NCBI GenBank assembly: GCA_002077065.1
Contig: NAJO01000001.1
Location: forward strand, 1,116,001 to 1,180,000
Length of the DNA: 64,000 nt
DNA from: Cryoendolithus antarcticus
Taxonomy: Eukaryota > Ascomycota > Dothideomycetes > Cladosporiales > Cladosporiaceae
Reading direction: 5' to 3'
In this document: positions 54,262 to 64,000 of the stretch, piece by piece
Numbering within the stretch: position 1 is the stretch's first letter
Layout: each line of letters begins with the position of its first letter
The notes under the pieces: generated by a model
Database searches by the model: none
What the model was told of the DNA's origin: nothing
Seen by the model: the letters and a program-made list of their open reading frames with translations, nothing else
Translations under genes and position numbers: made by a program

Positions 54262-55795
54262 CTATAGGCAGGGGACGACAAACGGCAACGCACTCGCAAG
54301 CAAATTTGCCATTCCGTCCGGCGTTGCATCAAGCAACTGCAATTCGGCCTTGAACCCTAGCATTAGCATTTTCTGCAGCTCCTGTCGCATCTCCTCCTCC
54401 TCCGCCAGAACGCCCCATTCTAGCATGAGCTTTGCTCTCTTCCGATCACGTGGAGTCAAGGGCAGCAAGCCTTGACCAGTGTGCGTGTCGTCGCTCGCAT
54501 TGGCAAGAGCGCTGCTGCGCAAGCCCAGCCATTGCATACCCGCTAGCTTGAGCCCAGCGTGCTCATTGCTGAGTCTGGCAGAGCCGTGCTTGTAGGTCGT
54601 GAAGATCGCTAGGCCATCTGGGTCGAAGTCGACAAGTCCATAGACTGGTGGCGAGGCAAAGCCATTCTGCGGCATTGCTACCGACAGAAACTGCAGCAAA
54701 GCACGTGTGGCGATGTCGGGGTAGCCTTTCGCTGTTATGAGGATCCCCTGGCCGGAGTGCTGTTGCCAGTACGGCGATGCAGCGACCGAGCGGAACGTGG
54801 CTTCCTTCTCGATGACCAAAATCCAGGAGACAGTGGAGAGGCTAATGGAGAGGATGTCACGCATAGGTGGCACTAGGATACCCTCGGGATTTGCGTCTGC
54901 ACACAAGCTCGATCCATCTCGACGAGTGAAAGTCGCGGCACCCAAGATGAGACCCTTTGCTACGGCAGTCACATTGAGCGCCGATCGTGGGACGCCGAAG
55001 GTGTATGCGATATCGTCGACGTATCGATCGACGGTCGACTGCTTGTTGAACAGCGCAGGGTCGCGGTAGTAGATGTCGCTACTGTGACATTAGCATGAAT
55101 GTCGTCCGGGATATCAGCCTGCTTACCGCTTTGACAAGACTGTATTGTTGCGTAGCGCTTCATGCACCAGCTCGAGAATGCGCGTGACGACAGCTAATAC
55201 AATTGGGTCAGACCGGCAAGGGGGTTGTGAGGTGGCGTGCTCACTAAATCGCCATGCCTCCATCTCTGATCTTCCAGGGAAGCAGAGCTGTCGCTCTGCC
55301 TCCAGGTGCTCGTCAGTAACGGTAGCAGCTTCCGAGCGTCTTGTGGAGGACCTGGGACGATGCTTCAGAGTCACACCCATCTGTCCAGTCTCGTTCAGTA
55401 GCACATTCATCATTTCCTCGAAGATTGTCTCAATTCTGGTCAGTACATCTGGTCTGCGTTGTGTTAGTAGCGCTCAGATCCACTGCCCCTAAATCTTGTT
55501 ACCTTCGTCGATCAGCGCCGGTAGTCATGGTCATGTCATCGGTCTGCTCGGATGCATTTGCGAGCGGCAGTACTTCTGTTGGCGAGACCTCAGCATACTC
55601 GCTACTAGCCGGCGACCACATGGTATTGCTGAAGAGCTCATGCTCTGTAGCAATTCCTTCCAAGGCAGGACAGTTCATGGTCTTGTGCTCGATGTCTGTT
55701 GGAGGCATCGATGACCCATGGTCAGACTGCCAGATCTGATGCTTGTCATCTTGTGGACAACCTGTGTTGAACAGGTCTTCAAAGTCATCATCCAT
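54262..55795 (-). CDS. spo11: meiotic recombinase Spo11 (topoisomerase VI A family)
   Basis: Makes the DNA double-strand breaks that start meiotic recombination. Five exons by my model: 55503-55795, 55245-55453, 55127-55193 and 54262-55081 are four coding blocks joined by introns of 48, 51 and 45 bp; no fifth was needed, so four exons and 462 aa. The N-terminus (MDDDFEDLFNTGC) is acidic and family-variable. The catalytic tyrosine is Tyr195 in SDIYYRDPALF. The Toprim domain shows the metal-binding Glu281 in VIEKEATF and the DxD pair in VDFDPDG (about 341-343), followed by TYKHGSARLS. All key residues are present, so the enzyme looks functional. Divergent from the CAF-1 gene with 208 bp between starts. 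Confidence 0.92.
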
Positions 55796-56003
55796 CGCGA
55801 AGCATTCGATTCCGACCGTCATATATCGGCGTCTCAATGGGTTAAACCAGGCTGATGAACAGAGTGAAGTGAGGTACACTCTGAGAAATTGCCAAGGCTT
55901 CACGTGTGAAGTTCGCGCCACGCTCGAAGACGCGACTTCCTCCGAGCAACGATTGAAGGCAGCGACTTTTATCTTTTCCTCGGGACCTCGCACTTTCAAC
56001 CAC
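55796..56003. promoter_or_regulatory. shared promoter, Spo11 / CAF-1
   Basis: 208 bp between divergent starts. It contains CACGTG at 55901-55906 inside a palindrome (cttcacgtgtgaag) and, directly after it, TTCGCGCC (55912-55919), which resembles an E2F/MBF-type cell-cycle element; GACGCGAC lies nearby. These are consensus-like words only. Confidence 0.45.
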
Positions 56004-58085
56004 ATGGACGACATCGTGTCTTCACCAGCTCCCGAGAAGGGGCGGAAAAGATCTGCTACCGATGAGGACTCTCCTGCACGCATACCGCTCAACTTGAAGG
56101 GAACCCAGTTCATGATGCCTTCCCCTCCAGACACCGGGGACTCTGCGGATGGGAGTCCAACAGTAGACCAGACGGACTCTCGAGATGTATCTCCAACACC
56201 TAGCAGCTCGGCTCTAAGTAGTATCATGGACAGCTCGATCACACAAGAAGCTTCGACTGCCACAACCGTTAGTTCTACGGCCCTGTCAAGCACTGGTCCG
56301 CCCCCTGCAAAGCGGAGAAAGCTAAGTCCGACCGAGAAGCTCGAGCAGGCTCGCCTAAAGCAGGCAAAGGCTGCGGAGAAGGAGGCGAAAGCGGCGGAGA
56401 GGGCTGAGGACAAGAAGGTGAAGGAGGAGGAGAAGCGCGTCAAGGATGAGGAGAAGCGTGTCAGGGACGAGGAGAGGCGGCAGAAGGCGGAGGAGAAGGA
56501 GGCAAAGCGACGTGAAAAGGATCTTGAAGAGGAACGCAAGGTGCAGGAGAAGATGAAGAAGGAACGTGCTCAGATGCGGTTGGGAGCCTTCTTCCAGAAG
56601 CCTGCTACGCCATCTGGGACTGCCATCAATGATCCAGATCTCGACGACACTTTTGTCCGTGCTAGGCGCCGGTCGGTGTCGTTGGGAACCTACGACGAAG
56701 TCGCAGACCAGATTGGCACTGCATCTCCCGTCAAGCTCACCCCCACACAATCAAAAGCAGCCACACCACTGCGGCCTGCAAAGCCAGGTGTCTCAGACTA
56801 TCGCAGACACTTTCTCCCATTCGACATACAGAACCACACTACCCTCGCCAGACCTTTGACAGGCCCGCGAGACTCATCCTCAGTGCAGCAGGACCAAGAG
56901 ATTTTTGACCAGTCGCTGGCCGATCCATCATTGCAGGAGAAGTACGACTTAGGCTTAGTCGATTCGTACGCCAGTGTGGTCGACCTATTTTCTAGCGGGT
57001 CGAGCAGAGCGCGCGGTCTGCCACAGGAACCGGTCCGTCGTGTTTTTGAGCGTCTGCATGGTAACTCCACGCAGCAGCCAGTTGACCTCACCAATGATGC
57101 CACTCCCTCAAACCCTCTGCAAGTGCTACAGTCTCTACCGCGACGATATCTGCACTTCGATGAAGATGTGCGGCCCGCGTATTTCGGCACTTACACAAAG
57201 CCCTATTCCCCTCGGTCGATCAAACGCCTCTGTCGCGATCCGTTCACTCGGGGCCGGAAAGACACGGAATACGACTACGACTCCGAGAATGAATGGGAGG
57301 AGCCTGAGGAAGGCGAAGATATCCTTGGTGACGAAGAAGATGAAGCCGAAAGCACTGGTGATGCGGACGAGATGGAAGGTTTCCTCGATGACGAGAACGA
57401 TGAGTTGAAGAACAGCCGCAAGTACATCACCAGTGATCTTGCACCTGTTAGCACGGGACTCTGTTGGGAAGACAAGTCCAGAAATATCATTCAAAGCACT
57501 GAAAGACACGACGAAGCAAGCGATATGACTGGAATGCAGCTGCACGTCCTGATACCTGGGTTTACCGGATGCACTATCGATCCGTTCTGCACAACATACT
57601 GGACCAAGGAGGTGATGCCTCCGCCCACACTGCCTGCACGAGAGCCAGGTGCCAATGCGTTCTCGCAGCTGTCTCGTCCCCCTTTGAAAGAACGACAGAA
57701 CAGCAGCAACGGCAACTTACCAGGGCTTGTTGGAGCTGCGGAAGGCGAGAAAGGTCCGATCAACAGCAGTGCGTCGACAGCGCCGTCGAGCACAGGCGAG
57801 AAACGCGGTCGCAAGCCGGCTCCACGCACACTCAGTCGCGAGGATCTGGACGAGTTCAAAGATGCTGTCGTTGGGAGTCAGCTTGGGAAGGCGGAGTTGT
57901 GCAAAGCATTAAAGATGAGGTACCCATGAAGCCTGTCTGTTTGCAGAGTGGATCGTCTGCTTACTCTGAATTCCAGATTTCCGAAGATTCCGAACGAGGT
58001 CATCAAGGAGACCCTCGGCTCGCGCTTTGCACAAGTGGGCACGAAGAGGGAGGACAAGGTCTGGCGATTCGTTGCTGTGGACTGA
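56004..58085 (+). CDS. cac1: chromatin assembly factor 1 large subunit (Cac1/Rlf2)
   Basis: Histone H3-H4 chaperone subunit acting at replication forks with PCNA. Exons 56004-57919 and 57977-58085; 57-bp intron; 674 aa. N-terminal Ser/Pro region; then a long Lys/Glu/Arg helix (residues about 115-195, EKLEQARLKQAKAAEKEAK..., many KEEEKRVKDEE units), the KER domain. RLGAFFQKP (about 192-200) is a PCNA-type box. The acidic ED region follows (ENEWEEPEEGEDILGDEEDE) with the conserved FDEDVRPAYFGT before it. A winged-helix domain ends the protein and is completed only by the small last exon (FPKIPNEVIKETL, then VWRFV). The plus frame is open further upstream (55743), but the ATG at 56004 is the natural start. 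Confidence 0.93.
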
Positions 58086-58446
58086 GGTAGCACTTGTCCC
58101 GAGGCTGCTACGAGAAGATGGAGTGCATACAATCGGAGATAGCTGACGCGGTCGCTGAACGAAGAATAGGACGTCCCTTGCTGCATATGAGGATATATAT
58201 GCTGTCACGACCACACATTCCCGTTGTCCCAGGCGAAGCTAGTGAGGCGACGGGACAGATTAGTTTGGCCAACGGATGAATGTAGCGAATCAGGAGACGA
58301 AAGGCTCCGGGAGGTCAAGCGCCATCGAGATCCAGTGAGGCCGTTCTCAGTGCGCTTAAGACCAAGTGTGCCAGATCACACCTACATATGCTATCTACCC
58401 TACGAACTTGCACGAACCAGCGAAGTCTCTCCCTCCAAGCTTGATC
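58086..58446. other. intergenic, no gene seen
   Basis: About 360 bp between two plus-strand genes. Nothing coding recognised; contains the promoter of the PfkB kinase. Confidence 0.45.
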
Positions 58447-59506
58447 ATGCCTATGGTCGAGTCGACGGAGCCAATGCACCCACCGTGTATCGCCGTCGTT
58501 GGCTGGATCAATGAAGAAACAGTCTTTAGCATGCCCCGAGCGCCAGGAGCAGGAGAATCCTGCCCGGCGGACTCGATGACCAAGGATCCCAGAGGCAAAG
58601 GGGCGAATATCGCCATGGCGGCGTGCCGGGCGAGAGACAAGCTCCTTAACCCAAGTGATCGACCTACTGCGCAACTTCGCACAGACAAAATTGAAGTCTT
58701 TCTGAACGGCGCCGTTGGCGCAGGCGAGCCTGGCTCTCGCCTTCTCGCATACCTCGAACGTGGTGATGTCGACGTGTCCCGTGTACAAGTCATGGAAGGC
58801 GAGGCGACAGCGACTGGTATCGTCATGCTTGAGACTGCCATAAGCGACAGTCGTAGCTTCGCTTATCACGGCGCAGTGTCTACTAGGCGTATGCCAAATC
58901 CGGGTACGACTGCCTGCCTGACGTCAAATGGCGAGCCCGATCTCGTGGTCGCCAATCTGATAGCGCCGCAAGAAGAGGTAGCGAAGGCCTTCACGGCGGC
59001 TGCGAGGGAGGGAGTGGCGACCGTATTCAATCCCTTGCCCATTCAGGAGATGAACAGGGCGATCTTCGCAAATGTGACGCATCTCATGTTAAATCAGTCA
59101 GAGGCTGCAGCTCTTCGTCAAGTTGACGCCGACTCGCTCAAAGCCCAGGCGGATTGGGATGAGGCTACCGACTTCTCCTTGCGCCTTGGAGTCAGCAATG
59201 TTGTCCTGACGCTAGCAGTGGACGGGGCGTATTACGCCACAGCCAGCGGTGAATCCGGGCACGTAGAAGCAGTACAGGATGTTCAGGTCGTGGACGCAAC
59301 TGGTGCTGGGTAGGTCGCTTGCTACATGTCTCCCGGGAAACATGCTTATGCTGGTCAGGGACTTTTTCATCGGCGCATACGCTGTGGAGTACGTGACACA
59401 ACGACGACTGGGTGTGAGGCATACCGACGAAGCGATCAGGTTTGCCTGCCATGCTGCGGCCTGGACGATCCAGCATATGGGAGCCCAAGATGACATACCA
59501 GACTAG
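58447..59506 (+). CDS. PfkB carbohydrate kinase, diverged ribokinase-like
   Basis: Sugar or nucleoside kinase of the ribokinase superfamily. Two exons, 58447-59309 and 59359-59506; 49-bp intron; 336 aa. The start of the fold is CIAVVGWINEETVFSM. The substrate loop reads PRGKGANIAMAAC (standard GGKGANQA). NQSEAAALR matches the N..E motif, and DATGAGDFFIGAY carries the catalytic Asp289 and anion hole, completed across the intron. Differences from the ribokinase at 42420-43420 are large: GSLNVDF is GWINEET here, so ribose may not be the substrate. Confidence 0.88.
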
Positions 59507-59988
59507 GTTGTATTCGTAAGCCTGCTATCTCAGTGGCCATAGTCAGTGAGCGGCGAGGACGACACCTAGCCTCGGGAATAGACCACTTTCGCTCCTCTTC
59601 AGTCACTCGCTGGCAATTGAAGCGGACAACTGCTTCAATTCGGACGGAAAGATATCGTGAGACCACAAGGGGCGGGAATGCGAGTTTGGAGCACGGGGAT
59701 AGCAGACGGACACATGATCAGGCAATGCTTTAACCAGTGAAGGGCGTTGACTCAGTGGCATACTTCACAGTCGTGAAGTGATCAGGTCGTGCCGTCCTGG
59801 CCGTGTGACCACGAGCCGCGCCTGCAATCTCTGGCACAACACCAATTCCACATGGCTTCACCTGCAAAGTTTTGCTTTCATGGGCTCGATCAAGCACGAC
59901 TTCTTCTACCTACACCATCCCTTTGTGGCAGCTTAGGCTTTGCCACCTACCATTGAGATCACCATCCGGCGCTCTCAGACCAGTCAAC
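59507..59988. other. intergenic, no gene seen
   Basis: About 480 bp between two plus-strand genes. The frame of the next gene is open for about 40 codons before its ATG at 59989; no domain there. Confidence 0.4.
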
Positions 59989-61428
59989 ATGGGTAACGTG
60001 CCCGTACACAAACCAGGCTTCGCGAGTCCTTCCCAACCCGGGCCACGTCACAGTGCGCGCGATGCAGGTATTGACGTTGCTGTCGGCGACTCCGAGGCGA
60101 ACGATGTTGGCGACCAAATACCACGCCAGTGTCAGCCAAGACGACAGATGACTGCAATGCATACCGGCCTGTACTGTGACACGTGCAAAAAAGGCGGATT
60201 CACCAGCCGCAGCTTGCCAGCCCATGTGTTCGCCGAGTACAGCGTCAAGATCTCCTGCCCACACTGTCAACTTGACTGCTTCGCGACTCGTGAGGGTCTG
60301 GTCAAACACATTGGACCTATCCACCGACACTTCCCGTACACCGCACACGTACAACACGAGCCAAGAGATGACGCAGACTCCATCGCCGCGGCTACGCATC
60401 TAATGCATACGCCAACATCTGCGACTCTCGGGAGCATCAAAAGAGGAAGAATTCGGTCTACTTTCGGCAGCAACAGGCCAGTCAATCGCGACGCATATCC
60501 AGTCCAGTGTCCCTTCCCCGAGGACTGCACCATCAGGTTTGCTAGTGTGTCTAGTGTGCTATCCTATATCGAGGGCATTTCCTGCACCTCTGGCACGACG
60601 CGTGAGAAGCTCTACGAGAACGTCCTCAAGCACGACGCTTTCAGAGACATTGCCACTGTGTCCACTTCGAAAGCTCACGGTTCTATGGAGACAGTCAATG
60701 GAAGTGCTGAAGTACCCACTGCTGCGATGGGAAGCGATCGTGACGGCTCCTGGCGGGCGAGCATGAGTGCTGGTGGTGGCAGCTTCGGACAGTCCAGCCG
60801 GTCATCATCGTATGTTCCTTTTTTACGGGCTGCTACTTCCAATCGAGCTCAAGGCTCCAAGAGTCTGCCATTGAGCCACCCGATGATTGAAGGTGGAGAC
60901 AATGCTCGCAGAGAGAGCCGCGACTGCGAGGGCGATGTCGGAGCCAGTATATCGCGTACTGGCATCAGAAATTGCGATCCACCGGACGGTCCACGTCCTA
61001 TTGATCTCTCCACTCGCCGCTACACTGTGCAACAATGCCTCGCACTCAGGGAGAGACTGGCAAAGATGAACGCAAAAGTCTCACCTACTGCCAGTCCGAC
61101 AAACCCGGTTCCGATAGACTCGGCTTTCGCAGGACTGTGGTCATGTCCGCTGTGCTCTCGCGTGTACGACGCAAAGTACAGCCTTACGCAGCATCTAGAG
61201 TCCGCTGCTCATGCGAAGGTACTCTTTCAATGTCCCACTGTGCATTCGTATCCTTCAAGACGTGGAGGCTTCCCACACGGCTCCAAGACCTTGAGCGGGT
61301 GTGTTCAGCATCTGGAGCTCGGTCATTGTGCGGGAGCGAGCAATCTTCTTCATGCGGTCCTGGGGATCGTTGAGGAGGAGTTGATGCAGGCTGGAGGGAC
61401 GAAGTTGATGCAGACGAGGGAAGGATGA
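59989..61428 (+). CDS. C2H2-type zinc finger protein, 479 aa
   Basis: Intronless. Two zinc-finger regions are visible. Near the N-terminus are YCDTCKKGGFTSRSLPAH and CPHCQLDCFATREGLVKHI (C-x2-C ... H spacing, the second followed by HRH). Near the C-terminus is a classical finger, WSCPLCSRVYDAKYSLTQHL followed by ESAAH, and a further HLELGH. Between them is a Ser/Gly-rich disordered region. It may be a transcription factor or RNA-associated protein. The start MGNVPVHK at 59989 is the first ATG in frame. Confidence 0.75.
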   Translation: MGNVPVHKPGFASPSQPGPRHSARDAGIDVAVGDSEANDVGDQIPRQCQPRRQMTAMHTGLYCDTCKKGGFTSRSLPAHVFAEYSVKISCPHCQLDCFATREGLVKHIGPIHRHFPYTAHVQHEPRDDADSIAAATHLMHTPTSATLGSIKRGRIRSTFGSNRPVNRDAYPVQCPFPEDCTIRFASVSSVLSYIEGISCTSGTTREKLYENVLKHDAFRDIATVSTSKAHGSMETVNGSAEVPTAAMGSDRDGSWRASMSAGGGSFGQSSRSSSYVPFLRAATSNRAQGSKSLPLSHPMIEGGDNARRESRDCEGDVGASISRTGIRNCDPPDGPRPIDLSTRRYTVQQCLALRERLAKMNAKVSPTASPTNPVPIDSAFAGLWSCPLCSRVYDAKYSLTQHLESAAHAKVLFQCPTVHSYPSRRGGFPHGSKTLSGCVQHLELGHCAGASNLLHAVLGIVEEELMQAGGTKLMQTREG

Positions 61429-61525
61429 CATTAGCAGGATCTACGACGATGACTGTCAGGCTACAGTCCAGATCAAATGCTCATCATGCGTCGACCAGAT
61501 GCTCAACAGATAACGAATTAGATGC

Positions 61526-62386
61526 TCACTTTCTTCCCTTTCCCTTCCCTTTATTTTCCGACGCTTCAACGATGAACCCACCTTTCACCACGGCATCCCT
61601 GGCAACTTGATTGATCAATCTGAATCGATCAGGTCCTAGCTTGACGCCTCCGTACCAACGGCTCACGACTACCAGTACATTCCAAGCTCCGATCAGCTCG
61701 AGCAAGTGTAGCAAGCGCCCACCTGCGGCCGTCTCGCCGTCGTCGTCGCAGTCCTGGATTTTGACATCGGCGTTTACGGCCGATCGAATCCGCCAGGCCG
61801 AGATGTTATGCGTCGCTTTCGCGGCACGCTTGTCTTTGCTGAGGAGATGGGCAATTGCTGCATGGGCCTCCTCTGTTGAGGTAATGGGCGTGCAGCGTGC
61901 GAGGAAGAGGGACTTCTTCTCCGTGATCGGGTCGGAGAGAGTCCAGGTCGGTGGCGGGAAGTCATCGTCGGGCGGAAAGTCGTTCAGCTCGTGATATTCC
62001 ATATCGCTTAAGGCGATCGCACCGATGGCATTCGGGTACTCCTGGCTTGCAGCATCGGCGTCGAAACGTGGAAGTCTCTGACCAGACTCCTCGACGAGGT
62101 CAAAGATGCATGGCGAGCCAGGGATGTAGATGTCCGCAAGGATGAGACGAACATGTTCAACGAGACCCTGCCCATCGCCTTTGGCGACATGATCGCCGGT
62201 GCGTTGCGTGCCTAGGATTGACGGCGGCGCAGAAGGGTAATCATGTGGGAACTCGACTCGCAACGAGATCTCCGGATGAGATGGCAATGTCAAGGCATAT
62301 ATAGCTTCGTCATCTGTAGACTCTAGAGTAGCCTCGCCATATATCGAGTTGATTGAAGTGATTTCATCCAGAAGGTCCTCGGACAT
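61526..62386 (-). CDS. yih1: Yih1/IMPACT homolog (RWD + UPF0029)
   Basis: Regulator of the general amino-acid control pathway: it competes with Gcn2 for binding to Gcn1 and so limits eIF2alpha phosphorylation. Intronless, 286 aa. The RWD domain occupies about residues 1-105 (LLDEITSINSIYGEATLE, then FPHDYPSAPPSI). The UPF0029/IMPACT domain runs from about 155 to 275 with NISAWRIRS, and its signature SRWYGGVKLGPDRFRLI. The tail is Lys/Gly-rich (ENKGKGKGRK). Head-to-head with the Prp45 gene, 269 bp between starts. Confidence 0.94.
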   Translation of the reverse strand: MSEDLLDEITSINSIYGEATLESTDDEAIYALTLPSHPEISLRVEFPHDYPSAPPSILGTQRTGDHVAKGDGQGLVEHVRLILADIYIPGSPCIFDLVEESGQRLPRFDADAASQEYPNAIGAIALSDMEYHELNDFPPDDDFPPPTWTLSDPITEKKSLFLARCTPITSTEEAHAAIAHLLSKDKRAAKATHNISAWRIRSAVNADVKIQDCDDDGETAAGGRLLHLLELIGAWNVLVVVSRWYGGVKLGPDRFRLINQVARDAVVKGGFIVEASENKGKGKGRK

Positions 62387-62655
62387 GTCGTGAGATGCAC
62401 TGCAACGCGGCCATGCTAGGTACAGTGGGTGCTCATGACGGCGCCTTCACTGACTGGCTAACCAAAGTTGCCGAGTAGTGAAGAGTATCTCTGTGACACA
62501 ACTACAGTACGTGAAGTGACCACAAGAGGGCTTGGCAAGCAAGGGATGCCCGATCCGGACTATCCGACTTCTTTACGAGTCAAGAACGAAGATTGCTCGG
62601 TCGAGTGTACCGATCTCATTCACACTACTCATCTGTGCCTACGCCTGTACTCAGC

Positions 62656-64000
62656 ATGGCGACTCGACTCTCCCTCAGTAGTGCTCTACCGAAGCCGAAG
62701 TACAGCGGCGAAGAGGAAGCGCTGCCACGTCATACACAACAGAAAGGACCGCGGGTAGTTCATGCTCGTGAAGTCGAAAGCTCAGCACTAGTCGTGAAGC
62801 GCTCTGGACCACCTGCCTATGGACAGCGAGCATCATGGCGACCGCGGAGTGCGGAGGACTTCGGCGACGGAGGCGCATTTCCGGAAGTGCCTATTGCACA
62901 GTACCCGTTGGATATGGGCAGGAAAGGTGGTGCGAGTAGCTCAAATGCACTGGCTATGCAGGTGAACAATGAGGGCAAAGTCAAGTATGATGCGATAGCA
63001 CGGAGAGGGCACGATGATAAGCGCATCATACACGCCAGCTTCAAGGACTTGATCCCCTTGAGGCAGCGAGCAGATGTGGGTGAGATCAGTCTCGCTAAGC
63101 CGAGCGAGGAGGACGTGCAGGAGGCGAAGGAGCGGACGCAGAAGGCGCTGTCAGGTCTGGTGGCTGGAGCACTGGCTGCTCAGAAGCCGAAGAATGTCAA
63201 GGGGACTACGAGGCCTGAGCCAACATTCGTGCGGTACACGCCAACGAATCAGATGGGTGACAACAGCAAGCAGCAGGATCGGATCATGAAGATTGTGCAA
63301 AGGCAGCAGGACCCGATGGAGCCGCCGAAGCACAAGATTAAGAAGATCCCCAGAGGACCCCCCAGTCCACCTCCGCCTGTGATGCACTCGCCTCCGCGCA
63401 AGTTGACTGCGGAGGATCAGGAGGCTTGGAGGATTCCGCCGCCAGTGTCGAACTGGAAGAATCCGAAGGGTTACACTGTACCACTAGACAAGCGATTGGC
63501 TGCAGATGGGAGAGGTCTGCAGGACGTCACAATCAACGACAAGTTTGCTCAGTTTGCTGAAGCATTGCACACTGCCGATCGGCATGCTCGAGAAGAAGTC
63601 ACGCAACGGCAGCGTATGCAACAGCGCCTTGCTGAGAAGGAGAAAGAGCAAAAGGAGGCAGCCCTCCGAGCAGCCGCACAGAAAGCACGCGAAGACCGTG
63701 CCGCAGCCATGTCCTCCAGCAGACCCGGCGGACGCTCCCGCAGCGTGTCCTCGGCATCATCTCGCTCCTCCTATACCTCTGACTCTCGCTCTCGGTCACG
63801 CTCCCACAGCGCCTCAAGACGTCGGTCCTCAGCCCAAGACGACGTCCGCGAGCGTGAACGCCTCCGCATCGAGAAGCGTGCCCAAGAAAAGCGACAAATG
63901 CAGCAAAAGAACATGGGCCACGAACGCCGAATGCAAATGCTCGCTCGCGACCAAAATCGCGACGTCTCCGAGAAAGTCGCGCTCGGTCTAGCCAAACCCA
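62656..64000 (+). CDS. prp45: splicing factor Prp45/SNW1 (SKIP), cut by window edge
   Basis: Spliceosome component active around catalytic activation; human SNW1 also acts in transcription. The frame opens at ATG 62656 and stays open to the last base, 448 complete codons, with no intron seen. The N-terminal part has the conserved PEVPIAQYPLDMG and YDAIARRGH segments. The SNW core follows: TFVRYTPTNQMGDNSKQQDRIMKI in order, then PPPVSNWKNPKGYTVPLDKRLAADGRG, the defining motif, cut here into words. A basic/acidic coiled region (RQRMQQRLAEKEKEQKEAAL) and an RS-rich stretch (SRSSYTSDSRSRSRSHSASR) come after it. The 3' end lies beyond the window. Confidence 0.95.
   Translation, partial: MATRLSLSSALPKPKYSGEEEALPRHTQQKGPRVVHAREVESSALVVKRSGPPAYGQRASWRPRSAEDFGDGGAFPEVPIAQYPLDMGRKGGASSSNALAMQVNNEGKVKYDAIARRGHDDKRIIHASFKDLIPLRQRADVGEISLAKPSEEDVQEAKERTQKALSGLVAGALAAQKPKNVKGTTRPEPTFVRYTPTNQMGDNSKQQDRIMKIVQRQQDPMEPPKHKIKKIPRGPPSPPPPVMHSPPRKLTAEDQEAWRIPPPVSNWKNPKGYTVPLDKRLAADGRGLQDVTINDKFAQFAEALHTADRHAREEVTQRQRMQQRLAEKEKEQKEAALRAAAQKAREDRAAAMSSSRPGGRSRSVSSASSRSSYTSDSRSRSRSHSASRRRSSAQDDVRERERLRIEKRAQEKRQMQQKNMGHERRMQMLARDQNRDVSEKVALGLAKP

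Noticed and set aside
55499..56539. 346-codon minus frame reaching into the CAF-1 gene
   Set aside because: Only its last part (from 55795 down) is Spo11 exon 1. The upper part is Ser/Phe-rich antisense of the CAF-1 charged helix.

Overview
The window is nuclear DNA of a filamentous ascomycete (Pezizomycotina). A Dothideomycetes affinity is my guess and cannot be proved from sequence alone. The evidence is dense genes on both strands, many short introns (45-106 bp, mostly about 50 bp, GT...CTRAC/CTGAC...AG), protein sets typical of moulds (CBM1-GH3 cellulase-type enzymes, fungal STAND-type and ubiquitin-like proteins, Vps1, complex I), and no bacterial operons. I found no transposon, rRNA, tRNA or CRISPR array.

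Layout. 1-4.9 kb is gene-poor: a possible ribokinase relic, then two related secreted Ser/Thr-rich proteins on the minus strand. 4.9-19.2 kb is partly accessory: a p24 cargo receptor, an EthD protein, an acid-ceramidase/NAAA-like amidase, an unknown secreted protein, an IlvD/Edd-type sugar-acid dehydratase, a secreted CBM1-GH3 beta-glucosidase, an HSL-type esterase and a PARG-like macrodomain protein. 19.4-26.7 kb is housekeeping: dynamin Vps1, V-ATPase subunit A, a peroxisomal AMACR-type CoA enzyme and a small mitochondrial membrane protein. 27.4-30.4 kb holds a conserved unknown gene and a ubiquitin-like/zinc-ribbon protein whose frame is interrupted by one in-frame TAG. 31.5-64 kb is mostly core cell biology: condensin Ycg1, mitochondrial cysteine synthase, an Mpp6-like exosome cofactor carrying a zinc knuckle, a YjbQ-type enzyme, complex I NDUFS6, ribokinase, dephospho-CoA kinase, an F-box protein, an acetate transporter, COG2, mitochondrial L1, Spo11, CAF-1 large subunit, a second PfkB kinase, a C2H2 protein, Yih1/IMPACT, and Prp45/SNW1, which runs off the right edge.

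How genes relate. Several pairs are head-to-head with 200-270 bp between starts (AMACR/membrane protein, condensin/cysteine synthase, COG2/L1, Spo11/CAF-1, Yih1/Prp45), so shared promoters are likely. The dehydratase and the beta-glucosidase are adjacent and could both serve plant-sugar use, but this is only proximity. Most genes are unrelated neighbours, as usual in fungi. Exon borders given here were read by eye from splice signals and frame continuity, not from transcripts.

I did not find a clear new defence or biosynthetic system. The best leads are the interrupted ubiquitin-like gene, the Mpp6-zinc-knuckle fusion, the paired secreted repeat-like proteins, the intron at the known VMA intein position, and a long open N-terminal extension upstream of V-ATPase subunit A.
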